37,317 nucleotides of DNA from assembly GCA_051651645.1 (NCBI GenBank), contig JBOFSR010000106.1:1-37317 (forward strand), read 5' to 3'. Position 1 is the first letter of the stretch. Each line of letters starts with the position of its first letter. Positions 26,383 through 34,268 of this stretch are shown here, in pieces. The notes beneath the pieces are model-generated. The model searched no databases and was not told where the DNA came from. It saw only the letters and a program-made list of their open reading frames with translations. The translations under genes and the position numbers were made by a program. The stretch comes from JBOFSR01 sp051651645 (GTDB taxonomy: Bacteria > Spirochaetota > Spirochaetia > Treponematales > Treponemataceae).

Positions 26383-26426
26383 ATATTGTATAGTAAGTAG
26401 TTGCATGGTAGCAACTTATACAATAT
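26383..26426. other. Bulged long hairpin just after tRNA-Ala
   Basis: ATATTGTATA (26383-26392) pairs with TATACAATAT (26417-26426), and an inner stem AGTTGC/GCAACT (26399-26404 / 26411-26416) closes a loop ATGGTA; GTAAGT forms a bulge. The inner arm resembles the tRNA anticodon arm (shared TTGCATGG). It could serve as tRNA terminator or 3' processing element, or as an integrase/excisionase site. Confidence 0.5.
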
Positions 26427-26462
26427 AAGAAAAATGCTTTGACAGACAAAAAATTACTCTTC

Positions 26463-26484
26463 TTTGTTTTTTATAAAAAACAAA
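26463..26484. promoter_or_regulatory. 22-bp perfect palindrome before the integrase gene
   Basis: Palindrome centred on TTTTTTATAAAAAA with outer TTTG/CAAA, immediately upstream of the integrase ribosome site. It may be a repressor site or an mRNA hairpin limiting integrase translation. Confidence 0.5.
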
Positions 26485-26497
26485 AATAAAGGAAGTA

Positions 26498-27643
26498 ATG
26501 CGTATGTCTTTATCAGTCAGTGTTTTTCAAAAGAAAAAGTCTAGTAAAAAGTCTAGTAAATTAGATTGGTATTATGAAATTCGCCAAAAAGATGGCAAAA
26601 CTATTCAAAGAATAGCAAAGTTTGAAAATGGCAAACTTGCCCAAACACGAGAAGAAGCAAAAAAAATCCTGCAACAAAAAGTCAAAGAAATTATTGTAAA
26701 AAAAACAACTATTGAAAGTGTAGCAAAAGAAATGTACTTACCACATTCATCCCATGTTTTAAGACTTGAAAATCTTAATCGGCCGCTTCAGCGACAAACA
26801 ATGCAACATTGCAGATATTTTATTGAACATATTCTACAAGAATTTGGCAATGAAAAATTAGAAGATTTTGATATCAGAAAAGTATACAATTTTTTATTCC
26901 TGCAAAAAGAAAAATCCTATTCATGGAAAAATCAAATTTTATTTAGATTTAACGATATTTATGATGAAGCACAATGGCAGGGATTAAAAGTTGAAAAGCC
27001 AACTTTTAAAAAGTTTGTTGCTCAGCCAAAACAAAAAAAACTCTTTTCCCGTGAAGAAATTGCTATTTTCTTACAAGAAGATAATTTTATAAAAAAAGAA
27101 CATTTTTTACTATTTAAATTAAAATATTTATGTGGTCTAAGAATGGGCGAAGTTAGAGCAGTTCAAAAAAAACAAATAATTTTTGATAAAAGAATTTTAA
27201 TTGTTGATGGATTTTTTAATCCATATAACGAAAAAACTGCTTGGAATAAAGCAGGAAATTTAATAAATCCAAAAATAAGAATTGCAATAATTCCTGAAAA
27301 TTTTATCAAAGATTTAGAAAAATTTTGTTTTACAAAAAAAGACGATGATTTTATTTTTTCTGATAAAAAAGGAAATCCTTTTAATCAAAGAAATATGCAA
27401 CGAGTTTTTGATATTGCTGTTGGTAAGGCAGGTCTTACCAAAACAGCAGGTCTTACACCGCACTCGCTTCGCTTTTCTTATGTAACTCACATGATTGAAA
27501 AAGTTGATGCAAGCGTTGTGCAAAGTATAGTAGGTCATTCATCTCGTGCTATGACAGAATATTACAACCGTCCAACAATCGAGGCAGCAATAAACAAAAT
27601 AGAACCATCAAAAGCACTTGTTTCTGACGCACTCAATTTCTGA
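26498..27643 (+). CDS. int: Phage tyrosine recombinase (integrase)
   Basis: 381 residues. It catalyses site-specific integration and excision, here presumably at tRNA-Ala. Catalytic residues are visible: Arg215 in CGLRMGEVRA, His322 and Arg325 in PHSLRFSY, His347 in VGHSS, and nucleophile Tyr356 in MTEYYN. The N-terminal about 75 residues are Lys-rich (arm-binding domain), followed by a SAM-like core-binding domain. AAAGGAAG precedes the ATG at 26498; the ATG at 26504 is also possible. It is encoded opposite to the tail genes. Confidence 0.92.
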   Translation: MRMSLSVSVFQKKKSSKKSSKLDWYYEIRQKDGKTIQRIAKFENGKLAQTREEAKKILQQKVKEIIVKKTTIESVAKEMYLPHSSHVLRLENLNRPLQRQTMQHCRYFIEHILQEFGNEKLEDFDIRKVYNFLFLQKEKSYSWKNQILFRFNDIYDEAQWQGLKVEKPTFKKFVAQPKQKKLFSREEIAIFLQEDNFIKKEHFLLFKLKYLCGLRMGEVRAVQKKQIIFDKRILIVDGFFNPYNEKTAWNKAGNLINPKIRIAIIPENFIKDLEKFCFTKKDDDFIFSDKKGNPFNQRNMQRVFDIAVGKAGLTKTAGLTPHSLRFSYVTHMIEKVDASVVQSIVGHSSRAMTEYYNRPTIEAAINKIEPSKALVSDALNF

Positions 27644-27678
27644 ATTTTCTAAATAGAATGCAATCAGCTTTTGATAAT

Positions 27679-27778
27679 TTAATATTCTATCGGGATTGTA
27701 AATTCAAGATTGTATCCATTACCTGAAGTCATTCCGCTTGACGAAAAGACTCTAATAACGCTACTGATAGTAACATAC
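27679..27778 (-). pseudogene. Spare 3' end of a tail fibre gene
   Basis: Reading the minus strand just past the fibre stop codon, shifted by one base, gives a 32-residue sequence from YVTISSVIRVFSSSG to GYNLEFTIPIEY and a TAA stop at 27679-27681. It aligns with the last 38 residues of the fibre (YVTTVTEVTSGG to GFNMEFSYPIDY). At the DNA level TACTGATAGTAACATA (27762-27777) matches TACTGTAGTTACATA (27881-27895). No start codon or ribosome site is present. It is either a remnant of fibre-tip replacement or a donor cassette. Confidence 0.75.
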
Positions 27779-29128
27779 CTAATAATCTATTGGATATGAA
27801 AACTCCATGTTAAACCCATTGTTTTGTACAAGCGGAGAGGTAGTATACACCTTAACCTGTCCTCCGCTAGTAACCTCTGTTACTGTAGTTACATACGATG
27901 ACGTCTGGTAAACACTTGATGTTGTTCGTGACTTTATTCCTATTATTGTTGCTGCTGGGGGCTTAACAACAGTACCAACGTCTTTCCATCCTGCATCAGG
28001 TATTGACGGACACTTAATATACGCCATTACAGTAAGTACTCCACCCTTAATATAGCATGTCCAATTATTAACAGAGAACCCACTTTTTAATGTTATAATA
28101 GTACCAGCCTGTGCTTGCGGAATGTAAACAACCTCTTTCTCTATTGCCATATCAGACTCAAGCTTTGTTATCTTTTCCTGCATACTGCTAATAATATCTA
28201 GTATATTCGTTAGTGAATCCTGTATATTTTCTGTAATACCGATCAAGCAACTTAGATTCGTCGTTGTAATAGAAGAAGCTGCTACCTTACCAGAGCTGTC
28301 TGTTACCACTACCTTACTTGACAAAAGGTTTGAAGACGTTATAGTAGCTGCAGCCCCTGTTATCATGTTTTGTTTACCAGAGATACTAATACCAACTTCT
28401 CTAAATCTTTGCGACACAGATTTAGTATTAGTTCCGTCGTGGTCAAACACATTAGTGCTTGATATGTCTCCACCATTTCTAACCAACTTACTGTCAAGAA
28501 CATTGCTTGATAAAAAGTTTATAGATCCAGTATTTCCGCTGCTTTTTTTAATGCTTAAAACAACCTGTAAATAATCATTTGCTTTTCGCTCTACGTTTTG
28601 TGTAAGATTATTGTTTTCAACAGGTATCTCCATTCTCGGATTAGAAATACTGTATCTATTCGTGTAATTGCTAACACCAATAGGTATATCAACCTTGTTA
28701 ACATTTGCAGAAATAGTAGCTACAAAAATTAAATCAGTATTAACAGGAATGTTGCTTGCACAAAGAACCATATCAAACATAGAAAGAGGGCTTATTATTC
28801 CGTCCTCTCCATAAACATATCGGAATGTTATATTTGTTGCGGTTTGCGAAAGATTAAATGGAATACTTAAAGGTGTGCTTTGCGTTGGTTTCTTTGCAGA
28901 AAGGCTTACAATATTATTTTGAAATCCCACCACAAACATATCAACACGATTTTGAATTTCACCACTTCCGCCAACGCCTAAACCGCTTGCAATCCCTTTG
29001 GCATAAAAATCTTCTTCGTTAATGTTTACTAGTGTTTTTTCAGCCTTATCGTTTTCTAAAATTTGAACACGAGTAACAAGCCCCTCGTCAGATCCTGACC
29101 CTTCTTCTGTTTCAATTCCTAAATTCAT
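27779..29128 (-). CDS. Phage tail fibre/receptor-binding-type protein
   Basis: 449 residues, likely trimeric and Ser/Thr/Asn-rich. The N-terminal VTRVQILENDKAEKTLVNI region resembles fibre attachment segments. A coiled-coil-like stretch (NILDIISSMQEKITKLESDM) lies near residue 320. The C-terminal about 110 residues form a predicted beta domain (IITLKSGFSVNNWTCYIKGG), the usual receptor-binding tip. GAGG overlaps the end of the broken gene upstream. The exact receptor is unknown. It is the last intact gene of the tail operon and ends beside a homologous spare C-terminus. Confidence 0.75.
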   Translation of the reverse strand: MNLGIETEEGSGSDEGLVTRVQILENDKAEKTLVNINEEDFYAKGIASGLGVGGSGEIQNRVDMFVVGFQNNIVSLSAKKPTQSTPLSIPFNLSQTATNITFRYVYGEDGIISPLSMFDMVLCASNIPVNTDLIFVATISANVNKVDIPIGVSNYTNRYSISNPRMEIPVENNNLTQNVERKANDYLQVVLSIKKSSGNTGSINFLSSNVLDSKLVRNGGDISSTNVFDHDGTNTKSVSQRFREVGISISGKQNMITGAAATITSSNLLSSKVVVTDSSGKVAASSITTTNLSCLIGITENIQDSLTNILDIISSMQEKITKLESDMAIEKEVVYIPQAQAGTIITLKSGFSVNNWTCYIKGGVLTVMAYIKCPSIPDAGWKDVGTVVKPPAATIIGIKSRTTSSVYQTSSYVTTVTEVTSGGQVKVYTTSPLVQNNGFNMEFSYPIDY

Positions 29129-29129
29129 A

Positions 29130-29414
29130 TTAAACCTCTACTAAAATTTCTAAATCGCTTCCAACAGGGAAAATGTAAATATTACGTGCTGTTGGTCTTT
29201 TAAAAACAACTTCAGAGTCCTGCCAATATTTAGAATTAATACCTTCTGGTGGAATTCCAACGGGAATAGGGTCACCTGCTTTATTATACGTAACCCATGC
29301 TACATTATTTGTATATTTTGTAATACGTGCAGATTTTACATCACTACAAACAAGAGTCTACTTTTCAGCAGGAATATTCATTTTTTCGATATTTGAATCT
29401 TCAACGACTGCCAT
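29130..29414 (-). pseudogene. Small tail-module gene interrupted by an in-frame amber codon
   Basis: A strong ribosome site GGAGGTAAATA precedes the ATG at 29412-29414. The frame reads 18 codons (ending MNIPAEK), then TAG at 29358-29360. It continues open for 75 more codons (TLVCSDVKSARITKY ... GSDLEILVEV) to TAA at 29130-29132. The whole would be a 94-residue protein fitting exactly between its neighbours. The downstream part has no start codon of its own. A TGG-to-TAG change (Trp to stop) is the simplest explanation. Several neighbouring phage genes end in TAG, which argues against TAG being read as sense. Confidence 0.8.
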
Positions 29415-29982
29415 TATTTACCTCCATTTTAAACGGTTCAATAATTACATTTGGATAACTTTTGAGATTTTTTAACTCAAATAAATATTTTGCACGGGCT
29501 TTAATTAATTGTGCAAACTCCTCATCAAATATTATTCTGTTTTGCACCTCCGCACTTTGCAGGATTGCCATTTCTTGTGCAACCTGTCCGTCCATTTCGC
29601 TTTTTTTGAAAGATTCAAACTCTTCTTGAGTGATCTCTCCATCGGTGAGTTTTTCGTCAAGCGTCTTTGAAACAATCTCGCCATCAACAACCTTAAAGCC
29701 CACATCGCATGGCTCAAGTCCTGCGATCACTTTCTCTTCTTTGTTCATTTTCACGATACAGTCGCCATCAAGCTTCATGCCTTCTGGGATTTCAAGGAGC
29801 TTCTCCTCTACAAGCTGGCGGTCAGTTTTTTTAACCCAGTTTGCGTCGTAAAAGGCAATGCTCTCTCCCGCCTTAATGGAGGCAGTTGACGGCACGCTTT
29901 CGTATCGTATGTCTTTTGTGTCCTGCGGTTTTTGCCCACTAAGCACACCACAAATCTTATTATTCTTAATCGCTATATACAT
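29401..29982 (-). CDS. Prophage tail-module protein, unknown
   Basis: 193 residues, acidic and helical, with no signal peptide. AAAGGAG precedes the ATG. The N-terminus (MYIAIKNNKICGVLSGQ) and the overall Glu/Lys-rich helical layout resemble accessory fibre or fibre-assembly proteins near tail fibres, but no family was recognised. Its 3' end overlaps the start of the next, broken gene by 14 bases. Confidence 0.7.
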   Translation of the reverse strand: MYIAIKNNKICGVLSGQKPQDTKDIRYESVPSTASIKAGESIAFYDANWVKKTDRQLVEEKLLEIPEGMKLDGDCIVKMNKEEKVIAGLEPCDVGFKVVDGEIVSKTLDEKLTDGEITQEEFESFKKSEMDGQVAQEMAILQSAEVQNRIIFDEEFAQLIKARAKYLFELKNLKSYPNVIIEPFKMEVNNGSR

Positions 29983-29993
29983 TTTTCTCTCCT

Positions 29994-31010
29994 TTAATAC
30001 GGTAACTCAAATCCTGCGTCAAGCCACGCATTCTCTAAAAACTGTCGAAAGAACCACTCCGTGACCCATATTTGCGTTGTCATGTTGTATGGGTGGTTGT
30101 CTGTATCTGTTGAGACGACTAAGGAAGCATCAAAGATAAGATTCCGACCGAATTTGTGTATATCATGGACGAAAGCTATGCCAGTGTATCCATCTCTTGT
30201 TCCAGATTTACAAAACCCTGTATTTTGAGTGTTATAGTAGGTTGGTGCGATAGATGAATTATCAAGTGCCCTAAACTCACCAGTTATATTCCGAATTGCA
30301 TCCTCTTGAAACCCGCCAAAAGTAACTGCTCGGTGGTCGCCATTCGTTCCCTCAATCCTTTTAAACGCCGCAGCGTACAAGGGGCTGATGTTTATCCAAT
30401 TACCTACGCTCATCCCGTACATCTCAGGATGTGTCGGCTCGGGGAAATGCGGAAGCCTCTCGTAAATAACTAATTTTAATGCCTCAAAATCCTTGTTAAT
30501 CCAATCATTTCCATCCCATTGAAACAGTACCGTTTTGTTGCTTTTAATAATAGCAACAACATCAGTTCCCTGTTTTACAAAAACTTCTTCTTCTGTTTCA
30601 TTTTTAATTTTAATTTCTGTTAAAACAAAAAAAGCATCAGTTAATAAAATTTCACTTCCACCTTCAACAACATAAGAATAATTATAATCAATGTTTGAAA
30701 GTGTTGTATTGCTTGTTATCATTCTTTCTTTAACTGAAGCAGAACGAGACTGCTTTATAATCTCTTTGACAGCATCTCGAATATCAGAATTATCAATGTT
30801 GTCAGGAACACCAGACGGTTCGCGCGTTATATCTTTAAATGCTTCATAAAATAAAGCACTTAAAGAACCATGAAAGGAATTAATAAGATTTGAAAGGATT
30901 GGCGTTCCGTCAAAAGACCCTCCTCCTGAACTATCAATTGCTTTTCCATACGGGAAATTTGGATCTCCTACATCCGTGTACTGACTGTAATTCTTATCTA
31001 GTTTTTGCAT
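29994..31010 (-). CDS. Phage tail fibre/collar-type protein
   Basis: 338 residues. The N-terminal segment (GGGSFDGTPILSNLINSFHGSL) is typical of fibre proteins that attach to the baseplate. The C-terminal part contains a collar-like block (VTFGGFQEDAIRNITGEFRA) and a Trp/Tyr-rich end. AGGAGGA lies before the ATG. It probably forms or adapts a side fibre together with the second fibre at 27779-29128. Confidence 0.75.
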   Translation of the reverse strand: MQKLDKNYSQYTDVGDPNFPYGKAIDSSGGGSFDGTPILSNLINSFHGSLSALFYEAFKDITREPSGVPDNIDNSDIRDAVKEIIKQSRSASVKERMITSNTTLSNIDYNYSYVVEGGSEILLTDAFFVLTEIKIKNETEEEVFVKQGTDVVAIIKSNKTVLFQWDGNDWINKDFEALKLVIYERLPHFPEPTHPEMYGMSVGNWINISPLYAAAFKRIEGTNGDHRAVTFGGFQEDAIRNITGEFRALDNSSIAPTYYNTQNTGFCKSGTRDGYTGIAFVHDIHKFGRNLIFDASLVVSTDTDNHPYNMTTQIWVTEWFFRQFLENAWLDAGFELPY

Positions 31011-31025
31011 TTTTCCTCCTAATTT

Positions 31026-31805
31026 TTAAATCCATTTTATATAAACAACTGCACGAGTATGTGCAGGTTTAATTTTTAAAATAAAATATTCAACAAGCCG
31101 TTGCCATTTTTTATTAACATTCACAAAATCAATATATAAGATATAACCTCTGTCAGATCTTTGAATTTCACCACAAACATAAAAAGATGTCTCCCAATAG
31201 TCGCTGCTGTTTGGAAAACCTCCAATGCTGCTAATATTGTTTTCTAAAATAGCAGGTTTTACCGTATCTTCAATTTCATTGTACCCGCAAACAGCATATT
31301 GGCCACCACAATAAAAATTCTCTTGCCCGCATACGCAATAATAATCTGCAACTCCTTCATCAGATCCTACCCTATATCCACAAGCAGCATATTGGCCACC
31401 ACAATAAAAATTCTCTTGCCCGCATACGCAATAATAACTTGCATACGAATCAAGAGGATTTCTAGTAGGAATATTTTCGATGACATTAATTTTTTTATCA
31501 AAAATACGTAAAACTTTTTGTAAAAATTCTGCAGTATACCCGCCCTGTATTGTCCAAAGCAAAGATAATATCTCTTTCGATTTAACTTCTTCTTCTTCAT
31601 TTAAATAGAAACCAAAAGCATTGAGCCATTCATTTATAAAACGTGTTGTTTTGGGAAAAATATCTAAAAAAAGCAAGTCAATTGATTCTTTTGTTTTATC
31701 AGGTAATGCTGAAAAACTTTTCAAAAATAAATATAATTTATTTTCATTGCTTAATCGAAAAAGAGAATTCTTTGGCATTAATTTTTTTAAAACTTCTAAA
31801 AACAT
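31026..31805 (-). CDS. Mu gp48-like (YmfQ-type) tail protein with cysteine-rich repeats
   Basis: 259 residues. The N-terminal about 110 residues fit the gp48/YmfQ/gpI-type baseplate wedge protein that follows baseplate J in Mu-like tails (DIFPKTTRFINEWLNAFGF; GGYTAEFLQKVLRIF). Residues 124-144 and 155-175 are near-identical copies of a unit with four Cys (YYCVCGQENFYCGGQYA plus xCGY). All nine cysteines of the protein fall between residues 126 and 211. The start overlaps the stop of the J gene (TAATG). The repeat could bind metal or form disulfides in the assembled tail (inference). Confidence 0.75.
   Translation of the reverse strand: MFLEVLKKLMPKNSLFRLSNENKLYLFLKSFSALPDKTKESIDLLFLDIFPKTTRFINEWLNAFGFYLNEEEEVKSKEILSLLWTIQGGYTAEFLQKVLRIFDKKINVIENIPTRNPLDSYASYYCVCGQENFYCGGQYAACGYRVGSDEGVADYYCVCGQENFYCGGQYAVCGYNEIEDTVKPAILENNISSIGGFPNSSDYWETSFYVCGEIQRSDRGYILYIDFVNVNKKWQRLVEYFILKIKPAHTRAVVYIKWI
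31292..31437 (-). repeat. 93-bp-period direct repeat inside the gp48-like gene
   Basis: 31292-31344 and 31385-31437 are identical over 53 bp, offset by 93 bp (31 codons). The near absence of silent change indicates a recent duplication. Confidence 0.9.
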
Positions 31806-33019
31806 TAGAATTCTTCCCCATTAACAAAAAGCCGATTAAGTTTTGCTAGCTGGCCAAACTCAAGTGTATAAAAAGTAACTACACCGCCGTCTTGCAAAAC
31901 AACAACATTTTCAAAAGTTGCCTTTAAATCATCAGCAATTGAGTCGCAAATTCCAATTACATTATTTTTTGAAATAACATCAACCTTGTTATCATCAAAA
32001 CTTAATCCCCGAATATATGGCTCTCGTTCTAAAAGATAGTTTTGCAAAGAACTTTTAATTGCCTGTGAAAAATCAAAAGGATTTACTCCTGTTACATTGT
32101 TTATATAAATATCAAATTCAATAATTGAAATAGATCGAATATTTTCAAAACTTTCATTAAAGAGAGGATCAATAATTGCTGTCAAAGGTTTTCGAGACTC
32201 GCCTGTATTTGGATTATATGTTATTGACATTCCTACGCTTATTAATAAATCTTTTGTTGGAATGCGATCAGCAAATGTATTAGGCTCACCTGCAATATAC
32301 ACAAGAACACCTGATGCAGAATTAGGATCAGTATACGGATATGCTTGTAAAACTCCATCAACTTCCAAGCTCCATAATCGATAATCAGCTAAACTACCTC
32401 CGTTTGGCGAAATCTTAAAAATATTATCAACTCTACTTCGATAAGATTCTTCTGTTTCTGCATCAGTTGCAAGTTTTGAAACCTCAACAACAACAGAATC
32501 CTTATCAACAAATCCAAGCGGTTGTGAAAACTGCACTACATCATCAATTTCAATATTTCCTTCCGTGCCAGTTTCTGCACAATAAACATCTAAAACGACT
32601 TCAGTATCTGTTAAAAAAACAGTTGTTTTAGTTAAGTAAATTTTTCCTGTAATTTCGCTTTTTAGCTGCGTATTTTGCTCAAGTAAATTTCTTGTTTTTA
32701 AAACAATTATTTTTACCTTTCCTTCCCACGCTGTTCCCGTTCGAGGCAATCCAATTCCATACATTTCACCAAGTGCAACAAGAGGATTAATTTTTTTATT
32801 CAAAATAGTTATGTCGCCAAAATATGCTGTTTTTGGGAAAAACTGTAAAAAAATCCATCCCATTGATTTAAAAAGAACAATATAGACGCCTGCAATAATC
32901 GAGGCAAAAATGCGTAAAAATGATTTTGGAAGCAATCTAAATTTTGTATTAAAATTACTCTCAAAATTAGCAATAATTAAATCACGTATTTCTTCAATTG
33001 TTTGATTTTGAATTGCCAT
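31805..33019 (-). CDS. Baseplate J-like protein (Mu gp47 type)
   Basis: 404 residues, a wedge component of the contractile-tail baseplate. Baseplate_J features: a start with IEEIRDLIIANFESNFN, the central block GTEGNIEIDDVVQF, and ESYRSRVDNIFKISPNGGSLADYRLW followed by VDGVLQAYPY. GGAGGTGAATAG directly precedes the ATG and abuts the stop of the gp46-like gene. The stop overlaps the next start by one base. Confidence 0.9.
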   Translation of the reverse strand: MAIQNQTIEEIRDLIIANFESNFNTKFRLLPKSFLRIFASIIAGVYIVLFKSMGWIFLQFFPKTAYFGDITILNKKINPLVALGEMYGIGLPRTGTAWEGKVKIIVLKTRNLLEQNTQLKSEITGKIYLTKTTVFLTDTEVVLDVYCAETGTEGNIEIDDVVQFSQPLGFVDKDSVVVEVSKLATDAETEESYRSRVDNIFKISPNGGSLADYRLWSLEVDGVLQAYPYTDPNSASGVLVYIAGEPNTFADRIPTKDLLISVGMSITYNPNTGESRKPLTAIIDPLFNESFENIRSISIIEFDIYINNVTGVNPFDFSQAIKSSLQNYLLEREPYIRGLSFDDNKVDVISKNNVIGICDSIADDLKATFENVVVLQDGGVVTFYTLEFGQLAKLNRLFVNGEEF

Positions 33020-33454
33020 CTATTCACCTCCCCAGACAACAAAAAAGTCTTTTTTCAAAACAATTTCGTTGTCTGAAATAATATTTATATCTAACTTGCA
33101 TTTTTTACTTTCAACTTGTGCCATGTTTATGGTAATTTCTGTAGCAAGATTTTCACTAATGAGCCATGATAAATCTTTCTTTGCTTGTTGCTCTGCAAGC
33201 AAGATGTTTTGCAAAGAAAGAGGCATTCCTTTAACGATTTTATTAAATGCTGAATTATGTTTTTCTTTTATATTTATTCCAACAATTGAATTTGCCCAAA
33301 ATTGATCAAAAGAATCATTTCCACCAAAAAGAGATAGGGCAATAGCTGTTTCTAAATTTATATCTGGAATAAAAAGTCCATTTTCTTCTAATAAATCAAA
33401 AGAATCATCTTTGATGAATAAAGTTAAATCGCCTGCAAAAGAAAAACTAGCCAT
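33020..33454 (-). CDS. Mu gp46-like baseplate protein
   Basis: 144 residues, in the position and size of phage GP46-family proteins between spike and J genes (DLTLFIKDDSFDLLEE; LETAIALSLFGGND; WLISENLATEITINMAQV). The ATG at 33454 sits inside the end of the methyltransferase gene. The only purine-rich sequence before it is the G9 run at 33456-33464, which probably serves as the ribosome site. A TTG at 33466 would add four residues across the G run. Confidence 0.78.
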   Translation of the reverse strand: MASFSFAGDLTLFIKDDSFDLLEENGLFIPDINLETAIALSLFGGNDSFDQFWANSIVGINIKEKHNSAFNKIVKGMPLSLQNILLAEQQAKKDLSWLISENLATEITINMAQVESKKCKLDINIISDNEIVLKKDFFVVWGGE

Positions 33455-34268
33455 GCCCCCCCCCAATCAAAACCGCCTTTTGACCTGATTCACGCTCCCA
33501 GCGTTTAATAATAATTTGACAATAATAAGGCTCAATTTCAATCATGCAACATCTGCGGTTTAAATATTCACACGCAAGCAATGTTGAACCACTACCACCA
33601 AATCCATCAAAAACAAGATCCTGCTCTTTGCTTGAGTTTCTTAATGCAATAGAACAAAGTTCTGTTGGCTTTGGTGTAGGATGACTTCCTTGTTCTAATC
33701 TGTTAATTTCTCTAAGTACCTGCCAAATATTACTTTGTCCATTATTTCCATACCAAATATATTCTTCTTTTGAACAAAAATAAATCATTTCGTATTGCGG
33801 ACGATAGCCTTTTCTTCCATTCAATCCAAATTGCTTTTTGTCCCAAATAATACAACTATGAATTTTTAACCCAATACTATTTATAGCTTTTTCAAATTGA
33901 GTTTGCGTAGACCAATGCAGGCAAATATAAAAACTTGTAGTTTTTTTTGCTTGTATAGTCTGTAAGTAATTTTTTAAAAAAGATACTAAATCATCATCTT
34001 TTAAATTATCATTTATAATTTTTTTTATTTTTAATTTTTTTGTAACTTCTGTACGAGCATAATCACAATCAATACCATAAGGGGGATCAGTAAATACTAA
34101 ATCAGCCTTTTCTCCTGCCATAACAAGGTCAACGTCTTTTTGATTAGTGCTGTCTCCACACAACAAGAGGTGATTCCCTAATTGAAATAAATCACCTGTC
34201 TTTACAAAAAGCTCTTTTTGTTGCGTAAATTCTTCAGAACTTGCAACGTCAAATAAGGTTGCATTCAT
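33447..34268 (-). CDS. Beta-class DNA methyltransferase (N6-adenine or N4-cytosine) within the tail operon
   Basis: 273 residues. Motif IV DPPYG is at residues 61-65 and motif I FDGFGGSGS at about 220-228. This order (IV before I) marks beta-class amino-methyltransferases, which also occur as the C-terminal half of ParB-methylase fusions. HPTPKP lies just before motif I. It modifies DNA bases, target unknown. There is no restriction partner in the window. The start overlaps the gp45-like stop (ATGA) and the end overlaps the gp46-like start, so it is embedded in the baseplate operon. The last codons run through G9. Confidence 0.9.
   Translation of the reverse strand: MNATLFDVASSEEFTQQKELFVKTGDLFQLGNHLLLCGDSTNQKDVDLVMAGEKADLVFTDPPYGIDCDYARTEVTKKLKIKKIINDNLKDDDLVSFLKNYLQTIQAKKTTSFYICLHWSTQTQFEKAINSIGLKIHSCIIWDKKQFGLNGRKGYRPQYEMIYFCSKEEYIWYGNNGQSNIWQVLREINRLEQGSHPTPKPTELCSIALRNSSKEQDLVFDGFGGSGSTLLACEYLNRRCCMIEIEPYYCQIIIKRWERESGQKAVLIGGGHG
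33456..33464 (-). repeat. G9 homopolymer at the methyltransferase/gp46 junction
   Basis: Nine consecutive G on the coding strand encode the Gly-Gly-Gly near the methyltransferase C-terminus and lie immediately before the gp46-like ATG. Loss of one G puts both genes in one frame. Confidence 0.9.

Noticed and set aside
27679..27895. Diversity-generating retroelement (variable and template repeat pair)
   Set aside because: Differences between the copies are not confined to adenine positions, and no reverse transcriptase is in the window.
29358..29360. TAG reassigned to an amino acid in the prophage
   Set aside because: The fibre, methyltransferase, gp46-like and hub genes all use TAG as a fitting terminal stop.
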